Part shown: positions 19,155-27,846 of the stretch, in pieces
Numbering within the stretch: position 1 is the first letter of the stretch
Layout: the number at the start of each line of letters is the position of its first letter
DNA from: Ancylobacter tetraedralis
GTDB taxonomy: Bacteria > Pseudomonadota > Alphaproteobacteria > Rhizobiales > Xanthobacteraceae
Assembly (NCBI RefSeq): GCF_014195655.1
Contig: NZ_JACICD010000004.1
Location: 310,001 to 374,000, forward strand
Direction of reading: 5' to 3'
Length of the DNA: 64,000 nt
Program-made: the position numbers and the translations under genes
Notes under the pieces: model-generated
Databases searched by the model: none
What the model was told of the DNA's origin: nothing
Seen by the model: only the letters and a program-made list of their open reading frames with translations

Positions 19155-19432
19155 TCGATCACCTCGCCGCGCATGAGGAACTTGGACAGCGCGACCGTGC
19201 TGACAAAGCCCAGCATGCCGATGATCAGCGCCGCCTCGAAATAGAGCGTCACGCCGCTGCGGATGCCGATCGTGACCAGCATCAGCATGGCGTTGACGTA
19301 GAAGGTGTCGAGCCCGATGACGCGGTCCTGCGCACGCGGGCCACGCGCGAAACGCACCGCCGCCAACCCCATGGCGAAGGCGAGCAGCACCTGCGCCAGC
19401 GTCAAGGACCAGCCGAGGATGTGAGCGCTCAT
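19151..19432 (-). CDS. mrpF: Mrp Na+/H+ antiporter subunit F
   Basis: This 93-residue membrane protein begins MSAHILGWSLTLAQVLL and contains the family segment ARGPRAQDRVIGLDTFYVNAM. It overlaps mrpE and mrpG by four bases each. Confidence 0.92.
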   Translation of the reverse strand: MSAHILGWSLTLAQVLLAFAMGLAAVRFARGPRAQDRVIGLDTFYVNAMLMLVTIGIRSGVTLYFEAALIIGMLGFVSTVALSKFLMRGEVIE

Positions 19433-19926
19433 TCGAAGATCTCCCGCAGCAGCGTCTCGTATCGCTGCTTGATCAGGTTCGCCCATTCCCGCTCGTCGAC
19501 GAGGTCGAGCACATGCAGAAGCAGCGTGCCGCGCGCGGGGTCGTAATGCACCCATTGCGTGCCGGGCGTGCAGGTCATGATGATGGCGAGCACGGCAAGC
19601 CCGTAGCGGTCGGTCAGGTCGAGCCGCAGCGTCATGAAGCCGGAATGCGTGCGCCGCTCGGTGCCGCCGAGAATAATGCGCGCCACCGCGAGATTGGAGC
19701 GGAACACGTCGATCAGCACGCGCCCGGCCAGCCGCAGGGCCGGCGGCAAGCGGCTCAGGCGCAGCCGCGCCTTTGGCGGGTCCAGCGCCACCATGGCCCA
19801 GGAGCCGCCGAAGGCGACCAGCGCGCCGAAGAGGAAGGTGCCGGGCGCGAGCGACTGGTTGAGCATCAGCCACATGACCAGCAGGGCGACGAACAGGAAA
19901 GGGTGCGGCAGCACGCGCCGGATCAT
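19429..19926 (-). CDS. mrpE: Mrp Na+/H+ antiporter subunit E
   Basis: The 165-residue protein has two N-terminal hydrophobic segments and a hydrophilic C-terminal domain with the MrpE segment TCTPGTQWVHYD. It overlaps mrpD and mrpF by ATGA. MrpE is a structural subunit of the antiporter. Confidence 0.9.
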   Translation of the reverse strand: MIRRVLPHPFLFVALLVMWLMLNQSLAPGTFLFGALVAFGGSWAMVALDPPKARLRLSRLPPALRLAGRVLIDVFRSNLAVARIILGGTERRTHSGFMTLRLDLTDRYGLAVLAIIMTCTPGTQWVHYDPARGTLLLHVLDLVDEREWANLIKQRYETLLREIFE

Positions 19927-21533
19927 CGCGGACCTCCCGCGGCGGGGCCGAGTACGTCATTGGCATAGATGGCCGGCCAGTAGAGCACCTGCGCGGTGGC
20001 CTCCATGTAGCGCATGGTCGGCCCGCCCATCACGGTCATGGCCACGCACAGGAGCAGCAGCAGCCCGATCGGGATCGCCTCGATGGCGCGCACGCGCGGA
20101 ATGGCGATCTCGTCCGGCACCCACAATGTGCGAATGCCGGTGCGGGTCATGGCGATCAGCATGGCGAGGCCCGAGACCATGAGCAGGATGACCAGCGCCC
20201 AGTGCCGCGCCGGGATGGTGCCGGCCTCGTTGATCAGCGCCGAGAGCATGGCGAACTTGGCGATGAAGCCCGAGAGCGGCGGCAGGCCGGAGAGCAGTGC
20301 GGTGCAGGCGACGAAGGCGCCGCCCAGCACGGCGATGGTGGCGGGAATGGCCACGCCGATCTCGTCGTCCTCCTCCTCGATATCCTCCTCCGGGTCGCCG
20401 AACATTTCCTGCGTCACCGCCAGCACGTCGGCGCCGGCCTGGCGGCCGCGCTCGATGAGTTCGACCAGCAGAAAATAGGCGGCGATGGTGAGGGTGGAGA
20501 CCGCGAGATAATAGAGCGCGCCGGAAATCACCGCGCTATTGCCGGTGCCGATGGCGGCGAGCAGCGTGCCGGACGACACCAGCACCGCATAGCCGCCGAG
20601 CCGCTGCATGGACTGGGCGGCGAGCACGCCGATGGCGCCGAAGGCGATGGTCGCCATGCCGCCGAAATACAGCCACTCGGCGCCGAAATCCTCCACCGCG
20701 CCGGCCTCGTCGCCCAGCGCCAGCAGGAACAGGCGCAGGATCACATAGATGCCGACCTTGGTCATGATGGCGAACATCGCCGCCACCGGCGCGCAGGCGG
20801 CGGCATAGGTGGTGGGCAGCCAGAAGCTGAGCGGCCACATCCCGGCCTTGACCAGGAAGGCAATGCCCAGGATCGCCGCGCCGATCTCGAACAGCACGCG
20901 CGAATCCTCCGGCAGCGTCGGCACGGTGCGGCCGAGATCGGCCATGTTGAGCGTGCCGGTGACGCCGTAGATCAGGCTCACGCCGACGAGGAAGAGCGAG
21001 GAGGCGATGAGGTTGATGGGGATATAGTGGAGCCCCGCCTTCACCCGCGCCGTGCCCGAGCCGTGCAGCACCAGCCCGTAGGAAGCGGCGAGCAGGATCT
21101 CGAAGAACACGAACAGGTTGAACAGGTCGCCGGTAAGGAAGGCGCCGTTGAGCCCCGCCAGCAGGAACAGGAACAGGGTGTAGAAGCGCGGCCCCGCGCC
21201 GTGCCAGCGCGCCAGCGCGAAGAGCAGCGACGCGTTGGCCAGCACGGCGGTGAGCAGCAGCATCAGCGCGGAGAGTCGGTCCGCCACCAGCACGATGCCG
21301 AAGGGCGGCGGCCAGTTGCCGACGGGATAGACGATGAGCGAGGACCAGCGGTCCCCATGGGGCGTGCCGGCGATGGCGACGAGCGCGATCGCCACGACGA
21401 GCAGGGTCAGCGTGGTGCCAACGCTGAGCGCGATCTTCATGCTGCGCCGGCGGTCGCTGAACAGCAGCATGAAGGCGCCGACCACGAGCGGCAGCAGGAT
21501 CGGCAGGATGACGATGTGGTTGATGGGATCCAT
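19923..21533 (-). CDS. mrpD: Mrp Na+/H+ antiporter subunit D
   Basis: The 536-residue polytopic protein is homologous to the antiporter-like subunits of complex I (NuoL/M/N). The proton-channel segment around GIAFLVKAGMWPLSFWLPTTYAAA is visible. A hydrophilic acidic insert (FGDPEEDIEEEDDEIG) lies between late membrane segments and is unusual for the family. The ATG at 21533 gives MDPINHIVILPILL; it starts two bases after the mrpC stop. Confidence 0.92.
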   Translation of the reverse strand: MDPINHIVILPILLPLVVGAFMLLFSDRRRSMKIALSVGTTLTLLVVAIALVAIAGTPHGDRWSSLIVYPVGNWPPPFGIVLVADRLSALMLLLTAVLANASLLFALARWHGAGPRFYTLFLFLLAGLNGAFLTGDLFNLFVFFEILLAASYGLVLHGSGTARVKAGLHYIPINLIASSLFLVGVSLIYGVTGTLNMADLGRTVPTLPEDSRVLFEIGAAILGIAFLVKAGMWPLSFWLPTTYAAACAPVAAMFAIMTKVGIYVILRLFLLALGDEAGAVEDFGAEWLYFGGMATIAFGAIGVLAAQSMQRLGGYAVLVSSGTLLAAIGTGNSAVISGALYYLAVSTLTIAAYFLLVELIERGRQAGADVLAVTQEMFGDPEEDIEEEDDEIGVAIPATIAVLGGAFVACTALLSGLPPLSGFIAKFAMLSALINEAGTIPARHWALVILLMVSGLAMLIAMTRTGIRTLWVPDEIAIPRVRAIEAIPIGLLLLLCVAMTVMGGPTMRYMEATAQVLYWPAIYANDVLGPAAGGPR

Positions 21534-21535
21534 CG

Positions 21536-21877
21536 TCAGTCCGCCTCCCGCCCGTCGACATGGTCGGTGCCCGTGCGCCCGCGCGCCGCCAGCAGCACGA
21601 CCAGCAGCAGCGCCGTCATGGCGAAGCCGATGACGATGGCGGTCAGTACCAGCGCCTGGGGCACCGGATCGGCCATCGCCGCCGGGTCGCCCGCGGTGCC
21701 CGGCTGCAGCACCGGCGGGGCGTGCAGCTTGACGCGGCCCATGCTGAAGATGAACAGGTTCACGGCATAGGAGATCAGCGAGAGGCCGATGATCACCTGA
21801 TAGGTGCGCGGGCGCAGCAGCAGCCACACGCCGGAGGCGGCGAACACGCCGATGCCGATCGCGAGGATTATCTCCAT
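21536..21877 (-). CDS. mrpC: Mrp Na+/H+ antiporter subunit C
   Basis: The 113-residue NuoK-like subunit has three membrane segments and the pattern YQVIIGLSLISYAVNLFIFSMG. A GGAGGTGA ribosome site overlaps the end of mrpAB. The C-terminal tail is hydrophilic (RGRTGTDHVDGREAD). Confidence 0.92.
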   Translation of the reverse strand: MEIILAIGIGVFAASGVWLLLRPRTYQVIIGLSLISYAVNLFIFSMGRVKLHAPPVLQPGTAGDPAAMADPVPQALVLTAIVIGFAMTALLLVVLLAARGRTGTDHVDGREAD

Positions 21878-21881
21878 TGCA

Positions 21882-24800
21882 TCACCTCCACGTCTCGCCT
21901 CCCTCCGCCGCCTGCGACGCGCGGCTGCTTCGCAGGGACTGGTGGGCGAGCGCGATGAGGATGAGCACGGTCGCCCCGACCACCAGCGCGAACACGCCGA
22001 GGTCGAACAGCAGCGCGCTGGCCATCGGCACCTTGCCGATGAGCGGCAGTTCCAGATAGCGGAAATGCGAGGTGAGGAACGGGTAGCCGAACCACCACGA
22101 GCCGATGCCGGTGGATGCCGAGGTGATGATGCCAAGGCCCATCCAGCGTAGTGGCAGCACGCGCAGATGGTCCTCCACCCAGCGCGTTCCGCTCGCCATG
22201 TACTGCACCACGAAGGCGATAGAGAGCGTGATGCCGGCCGCGAAGCCGCCGCCCGGCAGGTCGTGGCCGCGCATGAACAGATAGACCGCGAAGGTGGCGA
22301 TGACGGGGAACATCCAGTTCATCACGAGGCGGGGGATGAGCATGTAGTCCGTCACCGTGTCGCCCGGCTTGCGGTCGGGCTCGGCATCGTCATAGGCGTC
22401 CTGGATGCGCTGCTGCTCGGGGCTGCCCACGCTTTCCGGCGCGGGGCGGAAGCGGCGCAGCAGCGCGAAAACGGTGAGCGCGGCGAGGCACAGGACGACG
22501 ATCTCGCCCATCGTGTCGAAGCCGCGGAAATCCACCAGGATCACGTTGACCACATTGGTGCCGCCGCCTTCCGTGTAAGCGCGCTCGACGAAGAAGCGCG
22601 AGACGCTCTCGGGCAGCGGGCGGGTCATCAGGCTGTAGGACAGGAAGGCGAGGATTCCGCCGAAGGCACTGGCAATGCCGAAATCGACATAGCGGCGGAT
22701 GAGCGTGGAGAGCGGCGGGCGCGTCGGGTACACATCCTCGATCCGCTTGGGCAGCCAGCGCAGGCCCAGCAGCAGCAGAACGGTGGTGACGATCTCGACC
22801 AGCAGTTGCGTGACGGCGAGGTCGGGAGCCGACAGCCACACGAAGGTGACGCAGGTCACGAGGCCCGCCCCGCCCACCAGCACCAGAGCGGCGAAGCGGT
22901 GATACTTGGCCTGATAGGCGGCGGCCAGCGCGCAGCCCATGCCGATCAGCCACATCAGAGCGAAGCCGGGCTCGATCGGCGTGCCGGCCAGCGTGCCGTT
23001 GCCGGGCAGGCCCTGCAGCACGATCGGTGACAGCGCGGCCAGCACGGCGAGCAGCACGACGATGCGCATCTGCGGCTGCAGGCGCCGCGTGCCGAACATG
23101 ACTTCCGCCCGCCGCGCCCATTGCAGCGAGATGGTGGTGAGGATCTTCTCGAAAATGCGCTGACCCTTGAGCGCGCGCACCAGCGGCGGCCCCTCGATGC
23201 CGCTGTCGAGATAGGGGCGCAGCAGGAAATAGAGCAGCACGCCGCCGGCCAGGGCGATCAGGCTCATGAACAGCGGCAGCGTGAATCCATGCCACAGCGC
23301 CAGGCTGTAATAGGGCATGTCGCTGCCGAGGATGGAGCGCATCACGGTGGCCAGCAGCGGGCCGACGGTGAGGCTCGGCACGATGCCGATGAGCAGGCAG
23401 ATCAGCACCAGGAACTCGATGGGGAAGCGCATCCAGTGCGCCGGCTCGTGCGGCGTGTGCGGCAGGTCCTTGGGCGGCGGGCCGAAGAACACGCCCAGGA
23501 TGAAGCGCAGCGAATAGGTGACGCTGAAGACGCCCGCCAGCGTCGCCCAGTAGGGCAGGCTGTCGTCCAGCAGCGAGCCGGTATGGTCCGCCACCGCCTC
23601 GGCGAAGAACATTTCCTTGGAAATGAAGCCGTTGAGCAGAGGCACGCCGGCCATGGCCGCGGCGGCCACCATGGCCAGCGTCGCGGTGAAGGGCATGTAT
23701 TTGTACAGGCCGCTCAGTTTGCGCAGGTCGCGCGTGCCGGTCTCGTGGTCGATGATGCCCGCCGCCATGAACAGCGAGGCCTTGAAGATGGCGTGGTTCA
23801 CCGTGTGGAACACGGCCGCGACCAGCGCGAGCGGGCTGCCGAGGCCGAGCAGCAGCGTGATCAGCCCGAGATGGCTGATGGTGGAATAGGCGAGAAGACC
23901 CTTCAGATCCTGCTGGAAGATCGCCGAATAGGCGCCGAGCAGCAATGTCACCAGACCGGCGGGAACGACGAGATAGAACCAGGCATCCGTGCCGGCCATG
24001 ACGGGCCACAGCCGGATCAGCAGGAAGATGCCCGCCTTCACCATGGTCGCCGAGTGCAGATAGGCCGAGACCGGGGTCGGTGCCGCCATGGCGTGCGGCA
24101 GCCAGAAATGGAACGGGAACTGCGCGCTCTTGGTGAAGGCGCCGAGCAGGATCAGCACCAGCGCCACGGTATAGAGGTTGCTGTTGTCGAGCAGGTCGCG
24201 GGCGGCCAGCACCTCGTCCAGCTCATAGCTGCCGACGATGCGGCCAATCAGCAGCACGCCGACGAACAGGCACAGCCCGCCCGCCGCGGTGATGGTGAGC
24301 GCCATGCGCGCGCCGTCGCGGGCCTGCGCGGAATGGTGCCAGTAGCCGATGAGCAGGAATGAGAACAGGCTCGTCAGTTCCCAGAAGAACACGAGCTGGA
24401 TCAGGTTGCCGGCGGTGACGACGCCCACCATCGAGCCCATGAAGGCCAGAAGGAAGGAGAAGAAGCGCGGAACCGGATCTTCGGCCGACATGTAGTAGCG
24501 CGCATAGAGCACCACCAGCGCGCCGATGCCGAAGATGAGCAGTGCGAACAGCCAGGAAAGCCCGTCCATGCGCAGCGTGAAATCCAGGCCGAGCGAGGGC
24601 AGCCAGTCGGCGCGCAGACGCACCGGCACATCGGTGGCGACGCTTCGATAGAGCCAGACGACGATGGCGCAGCCGATGAGCGCGACGCTCCCCGCCAGTG
24701 CGGCCGCGAGATTGCGGGCATGCGTGGGGAGGAACCCCGCCAGCAGGCTGCCCGCGAAGGGCAGGACCAGGGCCGCGAGGAGGAGAGCGTCGTTAGGCAT
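21882..24800 (-). CDS. mrpA: Mrp Na+/H+ antiporter subunit A/B fusion
   Basis: The 972-residue protein combines an NuoL-like antiporter domain (residues about 1-760; FFWELTSLFSFLLIGYWHHS, TKSAQFPFHFWLPHAM) with a C-terminal MrpB domain (about 810-960; FMRGHDLPGGGFAAG). Fused A-B subunits are the rule in alphaproteobacterial Mrp/Pha systems. It is the first gene of the operon AB-C-D-E-F-G. The complex exports Na+ or K+ in exchange for protons in the cytoplasmic membrane and supports growth in salt or alkali. Confidence 0.93.
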   Translation of the reverse strand: MPNDALLLAALVLPFAGSLLAGFLPTHARNLAAALAGSVALIGCAIVVWLYRSVATDVPVRLRADWLPSLGLDFTLRMDGLSWLFALLIFGIGALVVLYARYYMSAEDPVPRFFSFLLAFMGSMVGVVTAGNLIQLVFFWELTSLFSFLLIGYWHHSAQARDGARMALTITAAGGLCLFVGVLLIGRIVGSYELDEVLAARDLLDNSNLYTVALVLILLGAFTKSAQFPFHFWLPHAMAAPTPVSAYLHSATMVKAGIFLLIRLWPVMAGTDAWFYLVVPAGLVTLLLGAYSAIFQQDLKGLLAYSTISHLGLITLLLGLGSPLALVAAVFHTVNHAIFKASLFMAAGIIDHETGTRDLRKLSGLYKYMPFTATLAMVAAAAMAGVPLLNGFISKEMFFAEAVADHTGSLLDDSLPYWATLAGVFSVTYSLRFILGVFFGPPPKDLPHTPHEPAHWMRFPIEFLVLICLLIGIVPSLTVGPLLATVMRSILGSDMPYYSLALWHGFTLPLFMSLIALAGGVLLYFLLRPYLDSGIEGPPLVRALKGQRIFEKILTTISLQWARRAEVMFGTRRLQPQMRIVVLLAVLAALSPIVLQGLPGNGTLAGTPIEPGFALMWLIGMGCALAAAYQAKYHRFAALVLVGGAGLVTCVTFVWLSAPDLAVTQLLVEIVTTVLLLLGLRWLPKRIEDVYPTRPPLSTLIRRYVDFGIASAFGGILAFLSYSLMTRPLPESVSRFFVERAYTEGGGTNVVNVILVDFRGFDTMGEIVVLCLAALTVFALLRRFRPAPESVGSPEQQRIQDAYDDAEPDRKPGDTVTDYMLIPRLVMNWMFPVIATFAVYLFMRGHDLPGGGFAAGITLSIAFVVQYMASGTRWVEDHLRVLPLRWMGLGIITSASTGIGSWWFGYPFLTSHFRYLELPLIGKVPMASALLFDLGVFALVVGATVLILIALAHQSLRSSRASQAAEGGETWR

Positions 24801-24985
24801 CGGTATCGGGTTCCTCCCTGGGGCACGATCGCGGCGGATCGTGTATCGGCGGATATGGGGGCCATTTCCGGGCGGTCAGGCGGCATCACCTGAGCGGAAA
24901 CAGCTCCAAAGGTGGGTTTGGGGCGGGTCTTGCGCGATTTCGCCCATTATGGTTGATTTGTTCATCTGGAGGCAAGGCTGAACTC

Positions 24986-25213
24986 ATGGAATTGGCGCCC
25001 GAACAATGCCGCGCCGCACGCGGGCTGCTGAACTGGACACAGGAATTGCTGGCCGTGCGCGCCGGTGTGTCGCGCAGCACGGTTCGTGATTTCGAGCGCC
25101 ATCGCCATGGTCTGCATCGCGGCACGGAATCGCAGATCATTCGCACCTTTCAGGAAGCGGGAATCATGCTGCTGCCGCCCGGCGAGCATGGGCCGGGCGT
25201 TCGTATCCGCTGA
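24986..25213 (+). CDS. Small XRE-type helix-turn-helix protein
   Basis: The 75-residue protein is almost entirely one HTH domain (CRAARGLLNWTQELLAVRAGVSRSTVRDFE). A GGAGG ribosome site lies upstream of the ATG at 24986. This compact family is common in alphaproteobacteria; targets are unknown. It is divergent from mrpAB and could regulate it, and is convergent with the helicase gene. Confidence 0.75.
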   Translation: MELAPEQCRAARGLLNWTQELLAVRAGVSRSTVRDFERHRHGLHRGTESQIIRTFQEAGIMLLPPGEHGPGVRIR

Positions 25214-25266
25214 CCCTAGCAGGCCTTTGCTGTATCCATATGGCGATCCCCGGCGCGGCCGGGCAT

Positions 25267-27354
25267 TCACTGGCTCCACATGGCGCGCATGCGTGCGCCG
25301 ATATCGATCCGTGCGGTCTCGGCCGGGCGTGGCGCGGGCGCGGCGGCTTCGGCCGGGGGCCACGCCGTGGCGGCGAAATGGCCGAGGATGCGCGGGGGAA
25401 TGAAGCGGGTGCGCGCGGCATAGACGTGGCGATCGCCGCGCGCCGCCTGACCATGCGTGAAGAAGCGCTGCGGCAGCATCAGGTGCAGGCTGTCGCGCGC
25501 GCGCGTCATCGCGACATAGAGCAGGCGGCGCTCTTCCTCGATCTCGTCCCGGGTACCGACGCCGAGGTCGATCGGGATGCACCCGTCCACGGCGTTGAGC
25601 ACGAACACCTTCTTCCATTCCTGCCCCTTGGCGGAATGGATGGTGGAGAGGATGAGATAGTCCTCGTCGAGATGGGGCGGGCCGGCATGGTCGCTCGTGG
25701 CGTCCGGCGGATCCAGCGTCAGTTCGGTAAGGAAGCGCGCGCGCGAGGGATAGGTGGCGGCGATCTGGGCGAGCTGCACGAGATCCGACTGCCGGCTCTG
25801 CGCATCCTCGTGAAGGCGCTCCAGCACCGGCTCGTACCATTGGCGCACGCGGTCGAGTTCGCCCGGCCAACCGGCGGGCCCACCAGTTGGCTTGGACTTC
25901 AGGTCGCGCATCAGCTCCAGGAAGCCCGGCCAGTCCTGCGCCGCGGCGCGCGGGGGCGCGAAGGCTTCCAGCGCCGGCAGCAGCGCCTCGCTCGATCCCA
26001 CCGTGTCGAGCACGCGTCCGGCGGTGGCCGGGCCGAGCCCGTTGAGAAGCTTGAGCACGCGGAAGCCGGCGACGCGATCGCGCGGGTTCTCGGCGAAGCG
26101 CAGCACGCCGAGCACGTCCTTTACATGGGCGGAATCGAGGAATTTCAGGCCGCCGAACTTCACGAACGGAATGTTGCGGCGGGTCAGCTCCACCTCCAGC
26201 GGCCCCGAATGATGGGCGGCACGGAACAGCACCGCCTGTGATTTCAGCGCGATTCCTTCCTCGCGGTGCTCCAGCACGCGGGTGGCGACATAGTTCGCCT
26301 GCTCGATCTCGTCGCGCACGTTCACCAGTAGCGGGCGCTCGGTGGAGGCGCGCTCGGACCACAGGTTCTTGGCGTAGCGCTCGCTGGCGAAGTCGATCAC
26401 CGCATTGGCGGCGGCGAGAATGGGCTGGGTGGAGCGATAGTTCTGCTCCAGCATGATGGTGTCCGCGCGGGGGCTGAAATGGCCCGGAAAATCCAGGATG
26501 TTGCGGATGCTGGCGGCGCGGAACGAATAGATCGACTGTGCGTCGTCCCCCACCACGGTGAGCCCGCGCCCGTCCGGCTTCAGGCCGAGGAGGATGGAGG
26601 CCTGCAGCTTGTTGGTGTCCTGATATTCGTCGATCAGCACATGGTCGAAGCGGGCGGAAATGTCGGCGGCGAGGCTCGGCTCCGCCATCATCTGCGCCCA
26701 GTAGAGCAGCAGGTCGTCGTAATCGAGCACGCCCTGCGCCTGTTTGGCCGCGACATAGGCGGCGAACAGCGCCTTCAATTCGTCGTTCCACCCCGCCACC
26801 CAGGGGAAGAAGCGGCCGATCACCTCTTCCAGCTTCTGCTCGGCATTGACCGCGCGCGAATAGATGGAAACCAGCGTGCCCTTGGCGGGAAAGCGCTTCT
26901 CGGTGCGCGAGAAGCCGAGTTCGTGGCGGACCAGGTTCATCAGGTCCGCGCTGTCTTCCCGGTCATGGATCGTGAAGCTGGCATCGAGCCCGATCTGCGG
27001 GGCATAATCGCGCAGCAGGCGCGCGCCGATGCCGTGGAAGGTGCCCGCCCAGCTCAGCCCCTCGGTCAGCACGGACGCATTGGGGCCGAGCACATGGGAC
27101 GCGATGCGTGCCACGCGCCGCGTCATTTCCGCCGCCGCCCGGCGCGAGAAGGTGAGCAGCAGGATGCGGCGCGGATCGGCGCCGTTGACAATGAGATGGG
27201 CGACGCGGTGGGCGAGCGTGTTGGTCTTGCCCGATCCCGCGCCGGCGATGACCAGCAGCGGGCCGGCATCGATCGCGCCGGGCCCCTTGACGCCGTGCTC
27301 GACCGCCTGCCGCTGCTGGGGGTTCAGCTTGTCGAGATAGGCGGCGGGCTGCAT
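25267..27354 (-). CDS. UvrD/PcrA/Rep-family ATP-dependent DNA helicase
   Basis: The 695-residue SF1A helicase starts LNPQQRQAVEHG, followed by Walker A VIAGAGSGKTNTL, Walker B VLIDEYQDTN and motif III VVGDDAQSIYSFRAA. C-terminal motifs include STIHSAKGQEWKKVFV and YVAMTRARDSL. It unwinds DNA 3'-5' in repair or replication restart. It is shorter than typical UvrD (about 720) but complete. The ATG at 27354 is chosen; a TTG codon lies directly before it. A chromosomal uvrD probably exists elsewhere, so this may be a paralogue. Confidence 0.88.
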   Translation of the reverse strand: MQPAAYLDKLNPQQRQAVEHGVKGPGAIDAGPLLVIAGAGSGKTNTLAHRVAHLIVNGADPRRILLLTFSRRAAAEMTRRVARIASHVLGPNASVLTEGLSWAGTFHGIGARLLRDYAPQIGLDASFTIHDREDSADLMNLVRHELGFSRTEKRFPAKGTLVSIYSRAVNAEQKLEEVIGRFFPWVAGWNDELKALFAAYVAAKQAQGVLDYDDLLLYWAQMMAEPSLAADISARFDHVLIDEYQDTNKLQASILLGLKPDGRGLTVVGDDAQSIYSFRAASIRNILDFPGHFSPRADTIMLEQNYRSTQPILAAANAVIDFASERYAKNLWSERASTERPLLVNVRDEIEQANYVATRVLEHREEGIALKSQAVLFRAAHHSGPLEVELTRRNIPFVKFGGLKFLDSAHVKDVLGVLRFAENPRDRVAGFRVLKLLNGLGPATAGRVLDTVGSSEALLPALEAFAPPRAAAQDWPGFLELMRDLKSKPTGGPAGWPGELDRVRQWYEPVLERLHEDAQSRQSDLVQLAQIAATYPSRARFLTELTLDPPDATSDHAGPPHLDEDYLILSTIHSAKGQEWKKVFVLNAVDGCIPIDLGVGTRDEIEEERRLLYVAMTRARDSLHLMLPQRFFTHGQAARGDRHVYAARTRFIPPRILGHFAATAWPPAEAAAPAPRPAETARIDIGARMRAMWSQ

Positions 27355-27425
27355 CAACGAACGAATCTCTGGCGACCGGATGGAACGACAGTGAGCACGT
27401 TTCCCGTTTTGTTCGCAACCGTAGC

Positions 27426-27453
27426 GGAGGGAGGGCGGGCGGCGCCTCCCTCC
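27426..27453 (-). terminator. Stem-loop terminator downstream of phnA-like gene
   Basis: GGAGGGAGG (27426-27434) pairs with CCTCCCTCC (27445-27453), 8 bp beyond the stop codon of the PhnA-like gene on the minus strand. No T-run follows. Confidence 0.6.
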
Positions 27454-27460
27454 GGCGAGG

Positions 27461-27769
27461 TCAGCGCTTGCGCACGAATTCGGTGCGCAGCACCAGTCCC
27501 TTGATCGCCTCGAAGCGGCAGTCGATCTCTTCCGGGTTGTCGGTGAGGCGAATGCTCCGGATCACCGTGCCCTGCTTCAGTGTCTGGCCGGCGCCCTTCA
27601 CCTTGAGGTCCTTGACGAGGACCACGGAATCCCCGTCCGCCAGCACATTGCCGGAGGCGTCGCGCACCTCGACCTTTCCCGCTGCCGCGGCCTGTGCCGC
27701 AACTTCCGAGGCCGGGCGCCACTCGCCGGTGGCTTCGTCATAGACATAGTCGTCATCGCCGTCGGCCAT
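27461..27769 (-). CDS. PhnA/YjdM-like protein lacking the zinc ribbon
   Basis: The 102-residue protein matches the C-terminal PhnA domain: KVEVRDASGNVLADGDSVVLVKDLKVKGA ending in TEFVRKR, which aligns with E. coli PhnA (YjdM). The family's N-terminal zinc ribbon with paired cysteines is replaced by a Cys-free stretch, DDDYVYDEATGEWRPAS; the only Cys is in EIDCRFEA. Despite the name, PhnA has no proven role in phosphonate use. It lies downstream of ilvD on the same strand. Confidence 0.82.
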   Translation of the reverse strand: MADGDDDYVYDEATGEWRPASEVAAQAAAAGKVEVRDASGNVLADGDSVVLVKDLKVKGAGQTLKQGTVIRSIRLTDNPEEIDCRFEAIKGLVLRTEFVRKR

Positions 27770-27846
27770 GCGGGCCTCCGTTTGGGGTGGGCTTTTCAGC
27801 CGGAGAGCGTGGGCGGGCGGAGCGCGGGTCCCGCCCGGAGGTTGCG

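Noticed and set aside
20202..21770. A 522-codon plus-strand frame opposite mrpD and mrpC
   Set aside because: The composition is dominated by Gln, Arg, Glu and His repeats, and the mrp genes on the other strand are unmistakable.
25267..27354. UvrD-like helicase considered as part of a defence system
   Set aside because: No nuclease, methylase or other defence gene is adjacent; the neighbours are ilvD, a PhnA-like gene and mrp genes.
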